64,000 nt of DNA from Modicisalibacter xianhensis (lineage in GTDB: Bacteria; Pseudomonadota; Gammaproteobacteria; Pseudomonadales; Halomonadaceae): NCBI RefSeq assembly GCF_900113605.1, contig NZ_FOPY01000001.1, forward strand, positions 7,669-71,668, written 5' to 3'. The notes under the pieces were generated by a model. The model was not told where the DNA came from. It made no database searches and saw only the letters and a program-made list of their open reading frames with translations. A program made the position numbers and the translations under genes. Below are positions 43,139 to 52,200 of this stretch, in pieces; position 1 is the first letter of the stretch; every line of letters begins with the position of its first letter.

Positions 43139-45151
43139 ATGCCCGACCCAACCATTGCGCTGAGCCAGGCATCGTGCCAACTTGGCTTCCTGATCTGGAC
43201 AGCGACCTCGTCAGGAATCGATCGCCAGTTCATTGCCGGTGATCCAGGCCTGTTGCTGGGCGTTACCAGGGACAGCCTGAATCGTTTTTTCTTCGACGAC
43301 GACTGGCCGACCCAGGCTGGCCCTACCCGGGGGCTGCGCCGACTGATGCTGCAGAAGGCTCGTGCGCACGGTGAAGCCCGCTGCCGTTATGCCGTGGCGG
43401 TCGGCGACGACGTAACCTGCTGGCTGGAAGAGCTTGTGCGATTCCAGGACGATGCCTGGAACGGCATGATTCACCGGCTGACTCTCGCGGAAAGCCCACT
43501 GGTCATGCCCCCTGCCTTGGCGCGCATGGTACGCCAGCTCTTCGATCCCCTGCCGGATGGCGTGTTCCTGGCTCGCCGCCCCTCCCCCGGGACCGCCCTG
43601 CATTTCGTCTATGGCAATCCCGCCCTGCTCGAGGCGCTTCACCGGGCGCCGGACACCTGGCAGGGGCAACGTCCCGAAGACCTCTTTTCCCGTGAGGATG
43701 GGCAACGCCTGCAACATCACCTGGCCGAATGCGAACAGTCGGGACAGGCGATAACCGTCGATGAGATCCTGCATCACGGCGAGCGCGAGTTTCACTGGCG
43801 CATGGTCCTGACGGTGCTCGAGAGCGACAACACGGCCACTCCCTTCGTGGTTGGCACGATACGTGACCACACAGAACTGGAAATCGCCCGGCGCAGCGCC
43901 GCCAATGCACACCGCCGGCTACGTCACCTGCTCGAAACCAGTCCTGCCGTCCTTTATGCCTGCCACCCCCAGCCGCCCTGGGAACTCAACCATATCAGCC
44001 GCAACCTGTCTCGGCTGCTGGGCCTGGATACCGATGCCGAGAAGGTCGGCTTGCTCGACCGCGTGCATCCTGACGATATCGATCGGTTATGTACCTGGCT
44101 GAAGGGATTCACCACGCAACATCGCGAACGGCGAACCCTGCGCTACCGCCTGCGCCACAGTCACGGCCATTACCTCACCATCCAGAACGAGGCACGCATT
44201 TCGCGACCCATCCGCGAAGGTGCCACCCCCGAACTGGTCGGTACCCTGCTCGATGTGAGTCGAGAGGCCGAACTGCTGGCTCGCCTGGAAATCATGACCG
44301 AGCGCATCCCGGGCCTGATATTCCAGTTCCGGCGCGACCCTCATGGCCGTTACAGCTTTCCCTACCTGGCCGGTAACGACCAGAGCCTGCAGACCATCGA
44401 CCCGCGCCTGCTCGCCGAAGACGCGCGACTGGGCCTGGAGCGGATATGCCGCGACGACTTGCCCACTGTCATGGCAGCCATCGAGCATTCGGCCCGTCAT
44501 GGCGGACCGCTGTCGATCCAGTTTCGGCTGCTCGGCACCAACGCGAAGCTGCGCTGGGTAACGGCACGAGCCCAGCCCGAGCAACAGGACCATACCGGCG
44601 CGACGCTGTGGCACGGTGTCCTCCTGGACATCAGCGACCAGATCGCCCAGGAGACGCGCCTGCGTGAACTCACCGGCACCGATGAGCTGACCGGCTTGGC
44701 CAATCGACGACGCCTGAACGAGCGCTTGAACGAAGAGATGTCACGTGCGCGGCGTCATCGGCATACCCTGACGCTGATCCTGCTTGATCTCGACCACTTC
44801 AAGCGCATCAACGACACCTGGGGCCATCTGGCGGGCGATCAGGTACTGCAGGGCATTGGCCGCCTGTGTCTTGACACGCTGCGGCAGGAAGACGTGATTG
44901 CCCGGCTGGGTGGCGAGGAATTCGCCATCCTGTTGCCTTTGACACGGCTCGACGCTGGCCAGCAACTCGCCGAACGGCTACGCCAATGCATCGAAGCACA
45001 CGATTTTGGCCTGGGCGAGGCCACCATTACCGCCAGTCTCGGCGTCGCCGAATGCCGAGCCGACGATGACATCGAGACACTGCTCGACCGTGCCGACCGC
45101 AGCCTCTACACGGCCAAGCGTACAGGGCGCAACCGCGTCGTCATCGAGTGA
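43139..45151 (+). CDS. PAS-domain diguanylate cyclase (GGEEF)
   Basis: A 670-residue cytoplasmic signalling protein with no clear membrane helices. Sensor regions are PAS-like: about 120-240 (ending GTIRDHTELEIARRS), 260-385 with a PAC tail (YRLRHSHGHYLTIQNEARI) and 390-510. The C-terminal GGDEF domain has the active-site motif GGEEF (about residues 591-595), and an RQED inhibitory site five residues before it is intact. It should make cyclic di-GMP with product inhibition; there is no EAL domain. The AUG has GGGGAG at 7-nt spacing; a TTG seven codons upstream is an alternative. The signal sensed is unknown. Confidence 0.9.
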   Translation: MPDPTIALSQASCQLGFLIWTATSSGIDRQFIAGDPGLLLGVTRDSLNRFFFDDDWPTQAGPTRGLRRLMLQKARAHGEARCRYAVAVGDDVTCWLEELVRFQDDAWNGMIHRLTLAESPLVMPPALARMVRQLFDPLPDGVFLARRPSPGTALHFVYGNPALLEALHRAPDTWQGQRPEDLFSREDGQRLQHHLAECEQSGQAITVDEILHHGEREFHWRMVLTVLESDNTATPFVVGTIRDHTELEIARRSAANAHRRLRHLLETSPAVLYACHPQPPWELNHISRNLSRLLGLDTDAEKVGLLDRVHPDDIDRLCTWLKGFTTQHRERRTLRYRLRHSHGHYLTIQNEARISRPIREGATPELVGTLLDVSREAELLARLEIMTERIPGLIFQFRRDPHGRYSFPYLAGNDQSLQTIDPRLLAEDARLGLERICRDDLPTVMAAIEHSARHGGPLSIQFRLLGTNAKLRWVTARAQPEQQDHTGATLWHGVLLDISDQIAQETRLRELTGTDELTGLANRRRLNERLNEEMSRARRHRHTLTLILLDLDHFKRINDTWGHLAGDQVLQGIGRLCLDTLRQEDVIARLGGEEFAILLPLTRLDAGQQLAERLRQCIEAHDFGLGEATITASLGVAECRADDDIETLLDRADRSLYTAKRTGRNRVVIE

Positions 45152-45182
45152 GCGCCTCGACGAACACTGTGAGCCTTGTCGC

Positions 45183-46220
45183 TCAAGCCTCGGCCCGCGT
45201 CGGTGCCCAGGCATTCAGCCAGCGATGCAACAGCGCCATGACCACCAGTGTGGCAGCCAGCGCCACGCACATCGACGAGAAGCGGTACAGCGCGCTGTAG
45301 ATCAGGTCCTGGCTAGGCGAGAGCGATTGCCCGAAAAGGATGCCCAGCGTCGTCAACCCGCCGAAGCCAATGCCTGAACCTCCCCCCTCTTTCACATGGG
45401 CGCGGGCAAACACCATCAGGCCCAGCCAGTAAAGCAACGCCACGAGCGTAAAATGCTGGGTCTGCGTATAGAGAAGTAACTGCATCGAAAGTGCCAGGTT
45501 GCATCCCAGCAGGGTGCCAACCGCCCGTTTGCCGGCCGACATACGTGCCCCGGGATAACCCAGCGCGAACAGAATCAGGATGGTGGCCATCTGCGCCGAC
45601 AGAGAATCACGCAGATCGAACGCCTGGAACACCACGAACGATAAAGTTGCCGTAATGGCACCAATCAGCGTCTCGTGATTGATGCGTGCCATCGACTTTT
45701 CGGTTCGCGGCGGGGGCTTGCGCGGTTCCACATCCGGAAACACCACGTACATGAGCGCGGCAATGCCCACTGCGAGGACACTCGCCATCAGATTGCTTGC
45801 CAGCAGATCGGCAAGATCCAGCGTGGGGTAGCTGGCAAAATGAAACAAGATGCTCAATGTCAGCACGCCATTGGCCCCGAACAGGAACATCGGTCCACGC
45901 GCCATCAGCCGAAAGCGCGTGTAGAACAGGGCAAAGACCAGCCCCGTCATTACCAGCGGCATGTGCTGGGTCAGGCCGACGACCAGGCTGACCTCGGCGC
46001 AATTGACCAGCACGTTCCCCAGAAACTGGCGAACCACATGACCATTGAGCACCGGTACCAGCCCCACCAGGAACATGGGGAAAACGGTAAAGAAAACCCC
46101 GTAATTCCAGCCCATCAACTGACTGATCACGAACCCCAGCCATCCACCGAAGGCGATACGCAGGCACTGGCGCAGCCCGTTAGCGTCGATGCCTTTTGCC
46201 CTGGCTGGCTCAGTAGACAT
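45183..46220 (-). CDS. DUF2955 (FUSC-like) membrane protein
   Basis: A 345-residue protein with two sets of hydrophobic helices separated by a polar stretch (about 170-185, rich in Pro, Arg and Lys). This is the half-transporter shape of aromatic-acid exporter (FUSC/DUF2955) families. Conserved pieces are LRIAFGGWLGFVISQLMGWNYGVFFTVFPMFLVG and GARMSAGKRAVGTLLGCNLALSMQ. It is encoded with an HlyD-type periplasmic adaptor (11-nt overlap) and a MarR-type regulator, so it probably exports toxic organic compounds. No outer-membrane partner is encoded nearby. Confidence 0.82.
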   Translation of the reverse strand: MSTEPARAKGIDANGLRQCLRIAFGGWLGFVISQLMGWNYGVFFTVFPMFLVGLVPVLNGHVVRQFLGNVLVNCAEVSLVVGLTQHMPLVMTGLVFALFYTRFRLMARGPMFLFGANGVLTLSILFHFASYPTLDLADLLASNLMASVLAVGIAALMYVVFPDVEPRKPPPRTEKSMARINHETLIGAITATLSFVVFQAFDLRDSLSAQMATILILFALGYPGARMSAGKRAVGTLLGCNLALSMQLLLYTQTQHFTLVALLYWLGLMVFARAHVKEGGGSGIGFGGLTTLGILFGQSLSPSQDLIYSALYRFSSMCVALAATLVVMALLHRWLNAWAPTRAEA

Positions 46221-47271
46221 GATGCAACCAGCTCATCAGGCCAATCTGTGCCCGGGCGAACCAAGCCGACAGACCATGATCAGTGGGTGCCAGCTGCACC
46301 GTGGCTCGCGCACCGGTCGGTGGTAGTGTCGCCGGTGCCTCGTCGAAGGCCAGGTGAATCCGCATGCGCTGGGCATCGCGTACCCAGCGATCGGTGGTGG
46401 GGATATCGGCCAGGCTACCGTCGGCAATCACCTGACCACTCAGAACCCCGGCATCCTCGGACACGACATGCGCCGCGAACACCTCGCCGGGCAAGGCATC
46501 CAGCGCCACCCAGGCCGGTTCTTCGTCTCCCACATGACGCAGGCTCTTTTCACGGAAATCGGCCACGATATCCACGGCCTCGCCGACCCGGGCCAGGACT
46601 GGCGATCCCGCGGTGACGTAATCGCCCTTGGCAAGATGCAGGTTGCTGACCCAGCCAGGCTGTTCGGCACGTACCTCTGTACGCGCCAGATCCAGCCGGG
46701 CGACATCGAGGGCGTTACGTGCCTGGCGCAGGCGCAGATTGTCTTCTCCATTTTCGCCGCGCTGCACCTCGAGCGAATGCACCTGGGCCTCGGCAGCATC
46801 CACGGCGGCCTCGGCGGCACGTGCCTCTGCCACGACCTCGTCATAGCGCTGACGGGAAATGCTGCCGCCCTGAATCAGCCGCTCGACGCGCTGACGCTCG
46901 CGTCGGAGTTCCTCGGCATCGGCCCGCGCAGACGCCAGCCCGGCCCGAGCCTCGGCCAGGGAGGCATCCAATTCGGCATTGTCGCGTCGCGCCTGTTCCA
47001 GCGCCAGTTCGGCCTTTTCCACGGCAATGCGAAACGGTTCAGGGTCGATACGAAACAGGACATCCCCCGTTTCGACATGTTGGTTGTTGTCTACAGTCAC
47101 GTCGATCACCTGGCCGCTCACTTCAGGCGCGACGCGGGTCACATCGCGCAGCACTCTGGCCTGGGGGGTGACCGGCATGTAGGCATCGGCGACCACGAAA
47201 TAGGCGAACAGAATGACGAACATCACGATCGCCGCGCGTACCCAACGGGCGAAACGTTGCTCCGGTGACAT
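46210..47271 (-). CDS. HlyD/EmrA-type membrane fusion protein
   Basis: A 353-residue periplasmic adaptor with one N-terminal anchor (about residues 12-32). The biotinyl-lipoyl half-motifs are ARVLRDVTRVAPEVSGQVIDVTVDNNQHVETGDVLFRIDPEPF and RTEVRAEQPGWVSNLHLAKGDYVTAGSPVLARVGE. Between them is a long Ala/Arg/Glu-rich coiled-coil hairpin (about 80-185). It links the DUF2955 transporter to an outer-membrane channel. It starts 15 bp after the MarR-type gene and overlaps the DUF2955 gene. Confidence 0.92.
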   Translation of the reverse strand: MSPEQRFARWVRAAIVMFVILFAYFVVADAYMPVTPQARVLRDVTRVAPEVSGQVIDVTVDNNQHVETGDVLFRIDPEPFRIAVEKAELALEQARRDNAELDASLAEARAGLASARADAEELRRERQRVERLIQGGSISRQRYDEVVAEARAAEAAVDAAEAQVHSLEVQRGENGEDNLRLRQARNALDVARLDLARTEVRAEQPGWVSNLHLAKGDYVTAGSPVLARVGEAVDIVADFREKSLRHVGDEEPAWVALDALPGEVFAAHVVSEDAGVLSGQVIADGSLADIPTTDRWVRDAQRMRIHLAFDEAPATLPPTGARATVQLAPTDHGLSAWFARAQIGLMSWLHHVY

Positions 47272-47286
47272 AGGAACTCTCTGTGA

Positions 47287-47742
47287 TTATCGGGAAGGTA
47301 GCCAGTGACAGGCGTTGCGCTCGATCCGACGCAGGGCACGGTGCAGCACCTCGCGCTCCGTGTCGGGAACCCCGTCGAGAAGCAGTGCCCTGGCCTCGCT
47401 GGCTCGTGCATCCAGCGCCTCGAGCAGACGACGCCCTTCAGGAGTGAACACGACTTCGCGGACTCGCCGATCGCCGGCGGGAATGCGCCGCAGGACCAGC
47501 CCCTGCTGTTCCAGTTGCCCCAGCGTACGTGTCAACGAAGGCAACTCGATACCCAGCGCTTCGGCAAGCTGCTTCTGTGTCGCCCCCTCTCCCAGGTGGC
47601 GCAGGATCACCAGCAGCGTCCAACGCGGCTGCGTCAGGCCCAGCGGGGCCACGGTATGGTCGACCACCATGCGCCACAGGCGATGGACGTGGCCCAGACG
47701 CAAGCCCAGTTCGGCATCTTCACATGGCTTTTTATTTAGCAT
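47287..47742 (-). CDS. SlyA/MarR family regulator of the efflux operon
   Basis: A 151-residue winged-helix protein of the SlyA branch. Diagnostic segments are LGHVHRLWRMVVDHTVAPLGLTQPRWTLLVILRHLG, the recognition helix ALGIELPSLTRTLGQLEQQGLV, and the wing RRIPAGDRRVREVVFTPEG. It begins the slyA-hlyD-DUF2955 operon. A palindrome nearly identical to the SlyA box lies about 20-30 bp upstream of the start codon, so autorepression and induction by efflux substrates are likely. Its promoter must overlap the 3' end of the globin gene next door. Confidence 0.9.
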   Translation of the reverse strand: MLNKKPCEDAELGLRLGHVHRLWRMVVDHTVAPLGLTQPRWTLLVILRHLGEGATQKQLAEALGIELPSLTRTLGQLEQQGLVLRRIPAGDRRVREVVFTPEGRRLLEALDARASEARALLLDGVPDTEREVLHRALRRIERNACHWLPSR

Positions 47743-47763
47743 GCGAAGTATTCTGCCATAAAA

Positions 47764-47775
47764 TTAGCTAGCTAA
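47764..47775. promoter_or_regulatory. SlyA-type operator
   Basis: TTAGCTAGCTAA is a perfect 12-bp palindrome that differs at one position from the enterobacterial SlyA consensus TTAGCAAGCTAA. It lies just upstream of the SlyA-like gene, over its probable promoter. Confidence 0.75.
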
Positions 47776-47787
47776 CAAACTATCGAT

Positions 47788-48180
47788 TCAGTGGGAGCGA
47801 CACATCTCGGCGGGATGCCGCAGCTGGGCGAGCAGGTAGGCCTTGAGTTCGGTATCGACGCCCATCTCGTCGAGTGCGGTACGCATGCACAACAACCACG
47901 CATCCCGCTCCTCGGGGCCGATCGACAGGTGGCGATGCGCGGCAGGAATGGCAATAGGCCCGAAACGTTCGCGATAGCGGCTAGGCCCGCCCATCCAGCC
48001 GATCAGGAACGTCGCCAACTTGTCTTGCGACAGGGCCAGATCGGCGGGATGCAATGCCAGGATGCCCTGGGCCTCGGGCAGGCGCTGCATGGCGGCATAG
48101 AAGCGTTCGGCCAGCTCGCGTACGGCAGCCTCACCACCCAGTGCCTGCAACGTGCTGTCACCCACGCCATAGATGGTCAT
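47788..48180 (-). CDS. Group II truncated haemoglobin
   Basis: A 130-residue 2-on-2 globin. Family hallmarks are Tyr28 in FYAAM (B10 position), KLATFLIGWMGGPSRYRERFG in the middle, the proximal haem His84 in AAHRHLSIG and Trp95 in ERDAWLLCM (G8 Trp, diagnostic of group II). Such globins bind O2 or NO and protect against oxidative or nitrosative stress. Its AUG overlaps the jetD stop by one base (TAATG), making it the fifth and last gene of the Wadjet-like operon by translational coupling. Whether it contributes to defence is unknown. The open frame continues 14 codons upstream inside jetD, but the coupled AUG is preferred. Confidence 0.9.
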   Translation of the reverse strand: MTIYGVGDSTLQALGGEAAVRELAERFYAAMQRLPEAQGILALHPADLALSQDKLATFLIGWMGGPSRYRERFGPIAIPAAHRHLSIGPEERDAWLLCMRTALDEMGVDTELKAYLLAQLRHPAEMCRSH

Positions 48181-49283
48181 TAATGCGCCTCCTCGTACGG
48201 GTCGGTTATTCGTGCCAGCCACTCCTCGGCCAGCGACTCGTCGAGCGCCTTGTCGCCCAATTCAGCCACCCGCGTATCGTCGAGCGCCTCTTGATCGAGA
48301 CCTCGCATCCAACTGCCGGCCTGGCGCTGGCCGGCCTTGCCGGTCAGCCCATGCAGCGGATGGCCGGCGTCGTTCTCCAGGCGTTCGATCATCGGCGTGT
48401 AGAGCGCCGATAGCTGGATTCCCGGCACGCTCTGGCGCAGACGCAGGAAGATACGCAGCCCCTCGGGATCGAGATCGCCCCAGAACGTGACCTCAGGCAG
48501 GGCGAGCAACTCGGACAACGTGCATGACGAGGTGCGCTCGCCGATCAGCCGGACCTGCTCAGGTGCCCTTAGCGCTTCGCCCAGCGACAGGCCATAGCCG
48601 AAACTGCAGACCAGTGCCCAGCGCTCGTCGAGACAGACCCGGCAGGCCTGCTCGAAGCTCTGCGGATTTTCGATCAACAGCAATCCCTGGGGCTCGGCGG
48701 GGACCGACGCCAGCACCCAGGCCGATGTCCCGCGAAAGGCTGTGGTATCGATGCCGAAGCTGCGCACCAGTTCGCGGGGCAGCGCCATGAGCAGCTTGCT
48801 GCTACCCAGCAGGTACCGGGCACTGGCCTCGAAAGCGCTGTAGGCATAGGCGTGGGGCAGGTCGGCGGCCATGGCACGCAGGCCCTCGGCAAGGCGCTGC
48901 TGGTCGGTTACGGACCAATCCTGCAGCACGCCGTCCAGCGCATGCCGCCAGACCGCCGCCTGGGCAGCCTCCAGCCCCAGTGAGTCGTCGAGTTCGGCGA
49001 ATTCCGACTCGAGGCGATGACGCAACGCTTCCGACAGGGTGACCTGCACGTTGAGCGTCTGACGGGCGGACACCGGAGAGACGGTCTCGATTACCCCCGC
49101 CCCGGCCAGTTCGCGCAGCGCCTCCCAGCCATCAAGCTCGGTCGCGCAGGCGCGGTCGCGCTTGAGACGCCGCACCAGGCTGGCACTGCGCCAGCCCTTG
49201 TTGCCCTGCTTGCGGTAGGCAAGTGTCCAGTCGCCTTCCAACCAAAGCTGGACCGCCTCGGCACGTTCGCTCAAGTGACTCAT
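48180..49283 (-). CDS. jetD: Wadjet JetD / MksG-type Toprim nuclease subunit
   Basis: A 367-residue protein with a helical N-terminal region (DUF3322-like, about 1-190) and a C-terminal Toprim/DUF2220 domain. The acidic Toprim residues are visible: Glu205 in LLLIENPQSF, and Asp270 and Asp272 in TFWGDLDPEGLRIFLRLR. In Wadjet systems JetD cleaves circular plasmid DNA after loop extrusion by the SMC complex. It overlaps jetC by 4 nt upstream and the globin gene by 1 nt downstream. Family assignment rests on these motifs and on the gene order. Confidence 0.85.
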   Translation of the reverse strand: MSHLSERAEAVQLWLEGDWTLAYRKQGNKGWRSASLVRRLKRDRACATELDGWEALRELAGAGVIETVSPVSARQTLNVQVTLSEALRHRLESEFAELDDSLGLEAAQAAVWRHALDGVLQDWSVTDQQRLAEGLRAMAADLPHAYAYSAFEASARYLLGSSKLLMALPRELVRSFGIDTTAFRGTSAWVLASVPAEPQGLLLIENPQSFEQACRVCLDERWALVCSFGYGLSLGEALRAPEQVRLIGERTSSCTLSELLALPEVTFWGDLDPEGLRIFLRLRQSVPGIQLSALYTPMIERLENDAGHPLHGLTGKAGQRQAGSWMRGLDQEALDDTRVAELGDKALDESLAEEWLARITDPYEEAH

Positions 49284-52200
49284 GACGTCGGCTCCGTGAC
49301 GTGGATTCCGAACAGACTGGCTTCCCCGACGCTACGTGCCAAGTCCTGTGGATCGACGACGCGGCCATCGCGCACGATGACGTGCCCACCCTGCCCCTGG
49401 GCCCCGCCAATCACGCTGCCAACCAGGTAAGTGGGAAAGATCGTCGCGTCGTTCTCGTAGTTCGGGTTATGAATCAGCCCGATCATCTGGAAGCGGCCCC
49501 GGGTATTGCGCAGCGACTCCAGCGAATCCTGGATCAAGCGGCGATGCGATAGCTTCGAAAACAACCCATCGAGCAGGATCACGCTCTCGCGACCGGCCCG
49601 GGCGCGGCGCTTCTGATGCCCCGGCAACTCGCGCAGCTCGCGCTCGATGGCGAATTCCGAAAGCTTGACCAGCCACATCAGCGAGACCGCCTCGCGCTGT
49701 CCTTCCGACATATCCTCGTTGAGCGAGAACAGGCGACCGTGCGGGCGAATGGCGTCGTGCTTGAGGCGGATCGACACGTCACGGAACAGGCCGCGATAGA
49801 TTCGCCGCCGGATCTGTCGGCCGAGCTCCTCGTCGCGCCGGCGCTGGTCGCTGGCCGCCATGCCGCCCTCCTGCTGCTGACGACGCCGCAAGGCCGCCTG
49901 ATGCTCGTCGATGTCGGCCAGCAACTGCTGGATCAACTCGCGCACGGCCTCGTCACCGATCAGTGACGCCTTGACCTCGAAGTAGGCGCCGCCTTCGCCA
50001 CTGCGACGCGCCACCCGGCGCAGGATGTCCAGGTTGCCAGCCGCATCGGTGATGATCGAGCCCAGGCGTTCGACCAGCGTGCCCTCGATGTGCTCGCGCG
50101 AGGCATGCAGCCGGGCGACCCGCTCACGGTGCTCGTCGAGCTGGCCGTTGAGCTGGGCATACAGCGCCTGAAGGTCGTCGAGCGCCGCTGGCTGGACGCC
50201 TTCCAGCGTGGCCAGCCGGGCCCGTTCGGTGTCGTTGAACAGACGGCTGTCGCGCGCGTCGTGCAAGGCAGCATCCAGCGCCTGGACCCGCTGCTCGACC
50301 TCGCGCGCCTGACGGTCGCGATTGCGTGATCGCTCGCCCAGGTTGAGCCCTTCCAGCGCATCGACCAGGGTCTGCTGGCAGCTTTCCAATGCCGCGAGGT
50401 CGACCTCGTCGCTCTCATTCTCGTTGCCCGTATCGCTGCCCGCCAGGCGACGCCAATCGTCGAGGGCGTCGTCCAGGCGCTCGGCCTGGGGATGATCGAC
50501 AGGCCAACGGCTGGCTCCCGCCGGGTCGTCGAGTGCCATGATGCGACGCGACCAGTCCGCAGGCAGTTCGCGTACCACCGCCAGCCAGGCAATGCCCAAC
50601 TGGTCGGTCAAAACCATTGCCTGCTGGTTGGCTTCGAGACGCCCTTCCACGACCTGCTGCTCGTGAGCCTTGCGCTTGCGCGCATCGCGGGTCTCGCCGA
50701 GTTCACGCTTGAGCCGGGCAATTTCGCGCTCCAGCTTCTGGCTGCCGCCCTTCTCATCACGCACATCGAGATAGGCACGAATACGCGCGAAATCGAAGTC
50801 AGCACGTCGAATGGCCGTGGCCAGGGTCTGCTCCAAGTCGGCCTGCACCGTCTCGGCACAGGCCATGAAGGCCTCGCCGCCCTCGTCCTCGAAGGCAGCG
50901 AGTCGCTTGAGCCGGTCGCGTTCGCCGTCGGCGAACAGCTCACGCAGCCGGGCCGCCAGATCATCGCGACGCAAGCGCAGCGATGCGACCTGCTCGGCGG
51001 CGTCACCCTCGCGTTCGGCAACGATGGCTGCCTGCTCACGCAGCGCTTCCAGTCGTGACTCCAACGCCGACAGGCGCTCGACGCCACCGGCATCGGCGAA
51101 CTTCTCCGCAGCCAGCCAGGTCGGGCCATGGGCCTCCAATGCCTGCTCGGCCTCATGCACCTTCGGCGTCAGCTCGGCCAGCCGGGTTTCGGCCTCGAGT
51201 AGATCTTCTGCCGCTGCTTCCAGCGCCCGGTCGCCCCCTTCGAGCAGGTAACGCTGGTAATCGTCGATCGCGGCCAGGGCGGCATCGGTCAGGCGCGGAG
51301 CCAATCGTTCGCGCTGTTCGGCCAGGCGTGCCTGTTCGGCTTGCAGCGACTCCAGGGCATCATCGACCTTTTCGTCAGCGGCCACCTGGGCCCGAAGCGC
51401 CAGGGCGAAACGCTCGCCATGCGGATCGAGGCGCTCGATCTCCTCGCCAAGCGCGACCCGCCGTTGGCGTTCGATGTCCAGTCGCTGCTGGGTCTCCTCG
51501 CGCAGGGCCGTCAGGAACTGCGGATCGAGCGCAGCCTTGACCGCCAGGGTTTCCTTGCCCTGCACCGCACCCAGCGGGGGCTGGCCTTGCGACAGGCAGG
51601 CAGCGAGCCGGCCGGCTTCGAGTACCGGCACGCCCAGGCCCCGCTCGATCAACAAGCCAGCCGCGTCACCGGCGGCCGCCTCGCCCTCGATGACCGGGGC
51701 AAAAAGCTGCCCGGCGGCTTGCGCCAGCCAGTCGCGCCGCGAGACTTCGTCGGCCTCGAACCTCGTCAGCGCCTCGTGCAGTGGCACGAAGGCGATACCC
51801 GCCTCGTCGAGCAGGCGCTGCGCCTCGCTTTCGGCGACCTGGCGGGCCAGCGGATCACCGGCCAGGCTCTCCAGGTAACGCTTGCGGGCCTGGATCTTCT
51901 CGTCCAGACCTTCCGCCTCGCGCAGCAGCCGCGGATAGCGGGACTTGGCATCCTTGAGCCACTGAGCCGGCGACTGCTCGCTGAGCTCAGCGAAGCGCAG
52001 CCAGGCCTGGTGCAGCTCGCGCAGGCGCTGCTCCTCCCGGGCCAGGCGATGGCTTTCATCGTCCAGTGCCCGGGATTCGCGATAGAGGCAGTCACGCAGA
52101 TGAACCGGCTCGTCGTCACCGTGAATGTCCGCGTAGTGCCGCGCTGCCTCGGCCAGTGGCGTCAGGCGGGCACGCAGCGCTCTGGCATCGTCCTGACGCT

